Shown here: piece after piece, positions 7,511 through 7,567 of the stretch | Layout of the letters: every line of letters starts with the position of its first letter | Numbering within the stretch: position 1 is the stretch's first letter | DNA from: Synergistaceae bacterium | Lineage (GTDB): Bacteria; Synergistota; Synergistia; Synergistales; Synergistaceae | Direction: 5' to 3' | Length of the DNA: 7,567 nt | Assembly: GCA_031264605.1 (NCBI GenBank) | Contig: JAISDQ010000163.1 | Span: 1 to 7,567 of the forward strand | The notes under the pieces: generated by a model | Seen by the model: only the letters and a program-made list of their open reading frames with translations | What the model was told of the DNA's origin: nothing | Database searches by the model: none | Program-made: the position numbers and the translations under genes

Positions 7511-7528
7511 GACTCAAACCGACTCAAA
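7511..7528. repeat. Tandem 8-bp direct repeat GACTCAAA, 10-bp period
   Basis: GACTCAAA occurs at 7511-7518 and again at 7521-7528, separated by CC (TTTGAGTC twice on the coding strand). The 10-bp period places both copies on the same face of the helix. They lie about 70-90 nt before the binding-protein start, where an activator site would be expected. AraC-family proteins commonly bind direct repeats, so this is a candidate operator for the convergent regulator (inference). Confidence 0.45.
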
Positions 7529-7567
7529 TTTCATAGTGGGTATTCAACGTTTAAATCGTATCATCTG

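Larger units (their letters stand above)
7441..7567 (-). promoter_or_regulatory. Upstream region of the operon, presumed promoter
   Basis: 127 bp of apparently non-coding sequence before the first gene of the operon, running to the window edge. It should contain the operon promoter, since none of the downstream junctions leaves room for one except the 58-bp gap at 6460-6517. On the minus strand an ACTATGAAAT stretch (around 7528-7537) could be a -10 region, but no convincing -35 box stands 16-18 bp before it, which would fit an activator-dependent promoter. The promoter itself is not demonstrated. Confidence 0.4.

Overview
The window holds one complete minus-strand operon of five genes and the 3' part of a convergent regulator gene. 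In transcription order the operon (7440 down to 1036) encodes a periplasmic sugar-binding protein, a sugar permease, a double-domain sugar ATPase, a radical-SAM activating enzyme and a glycyl radical enzyme (GRE). On the plus strand, from the left edge to 1013, lies an AraC-type response regulator of the YesN kind. It ends 22 bp from the end of the GRE gene. Nearly every base is coding. I saw no tRNA, rRNA, CRISPR array, insertion sequence or phage gene.

Host: a GRE and its activase are oxygen-sensitive, so an anaerobe is likely. The binding protein has a classical signal peptide with an A-N-A cleavage site and no lipobox cysteine, which suggests a free periplasmic protein and therefore a diderm (Gram-negative-type) cell. 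YesN-like regulators and ribose-type transporters are common in Spirochaetota, Synergistota and Firmicutes. Given the diderm signal I lean to one of the first two, but this is inference and the species is not identified.

How the parts may work together: the transporter belongs to the CUT2 class (RbsB/RbsC/RbsA-like), which imports monosaccharides and small polyols without phosphorylating them. The last three junctions (permease/ATPase, ATPase/activase, activase/GRE) are 4-bp start/stop overlaps, so import and radical chemistry are made together. The window contains no sugar kinase, isomerase or aldolase. The simplest reading is that the imported compound, or something one step from it, is the GRE substrate. 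The GRE keeps the C-x-E active-site pattern of eliminase/dehydratase-type GREs but has an unusual glycyl loop (V-W-G-W-S-G-Y-F instead of the usual V-x-G-Y-S) and is short at 704 aa. I cannot assign it to a characterised GRE family, and the substrate is unknown. The partnering activase is of the small PflA-like form, without the extra iron-sulfur domain that accompanies many eliminase GREs.

The binding-protein gene carries an apparent one-base deletion just after the signal peptide (around 7333-7335). It is otherwise well preserved, so this is either a sequencing or assembly error or a very recent inactivation. The 127 bp upstream of it contain a tandem 8-bp direct repeat with 10-bp spacing and a 13-bp palindrome, which are candidate operator elements.
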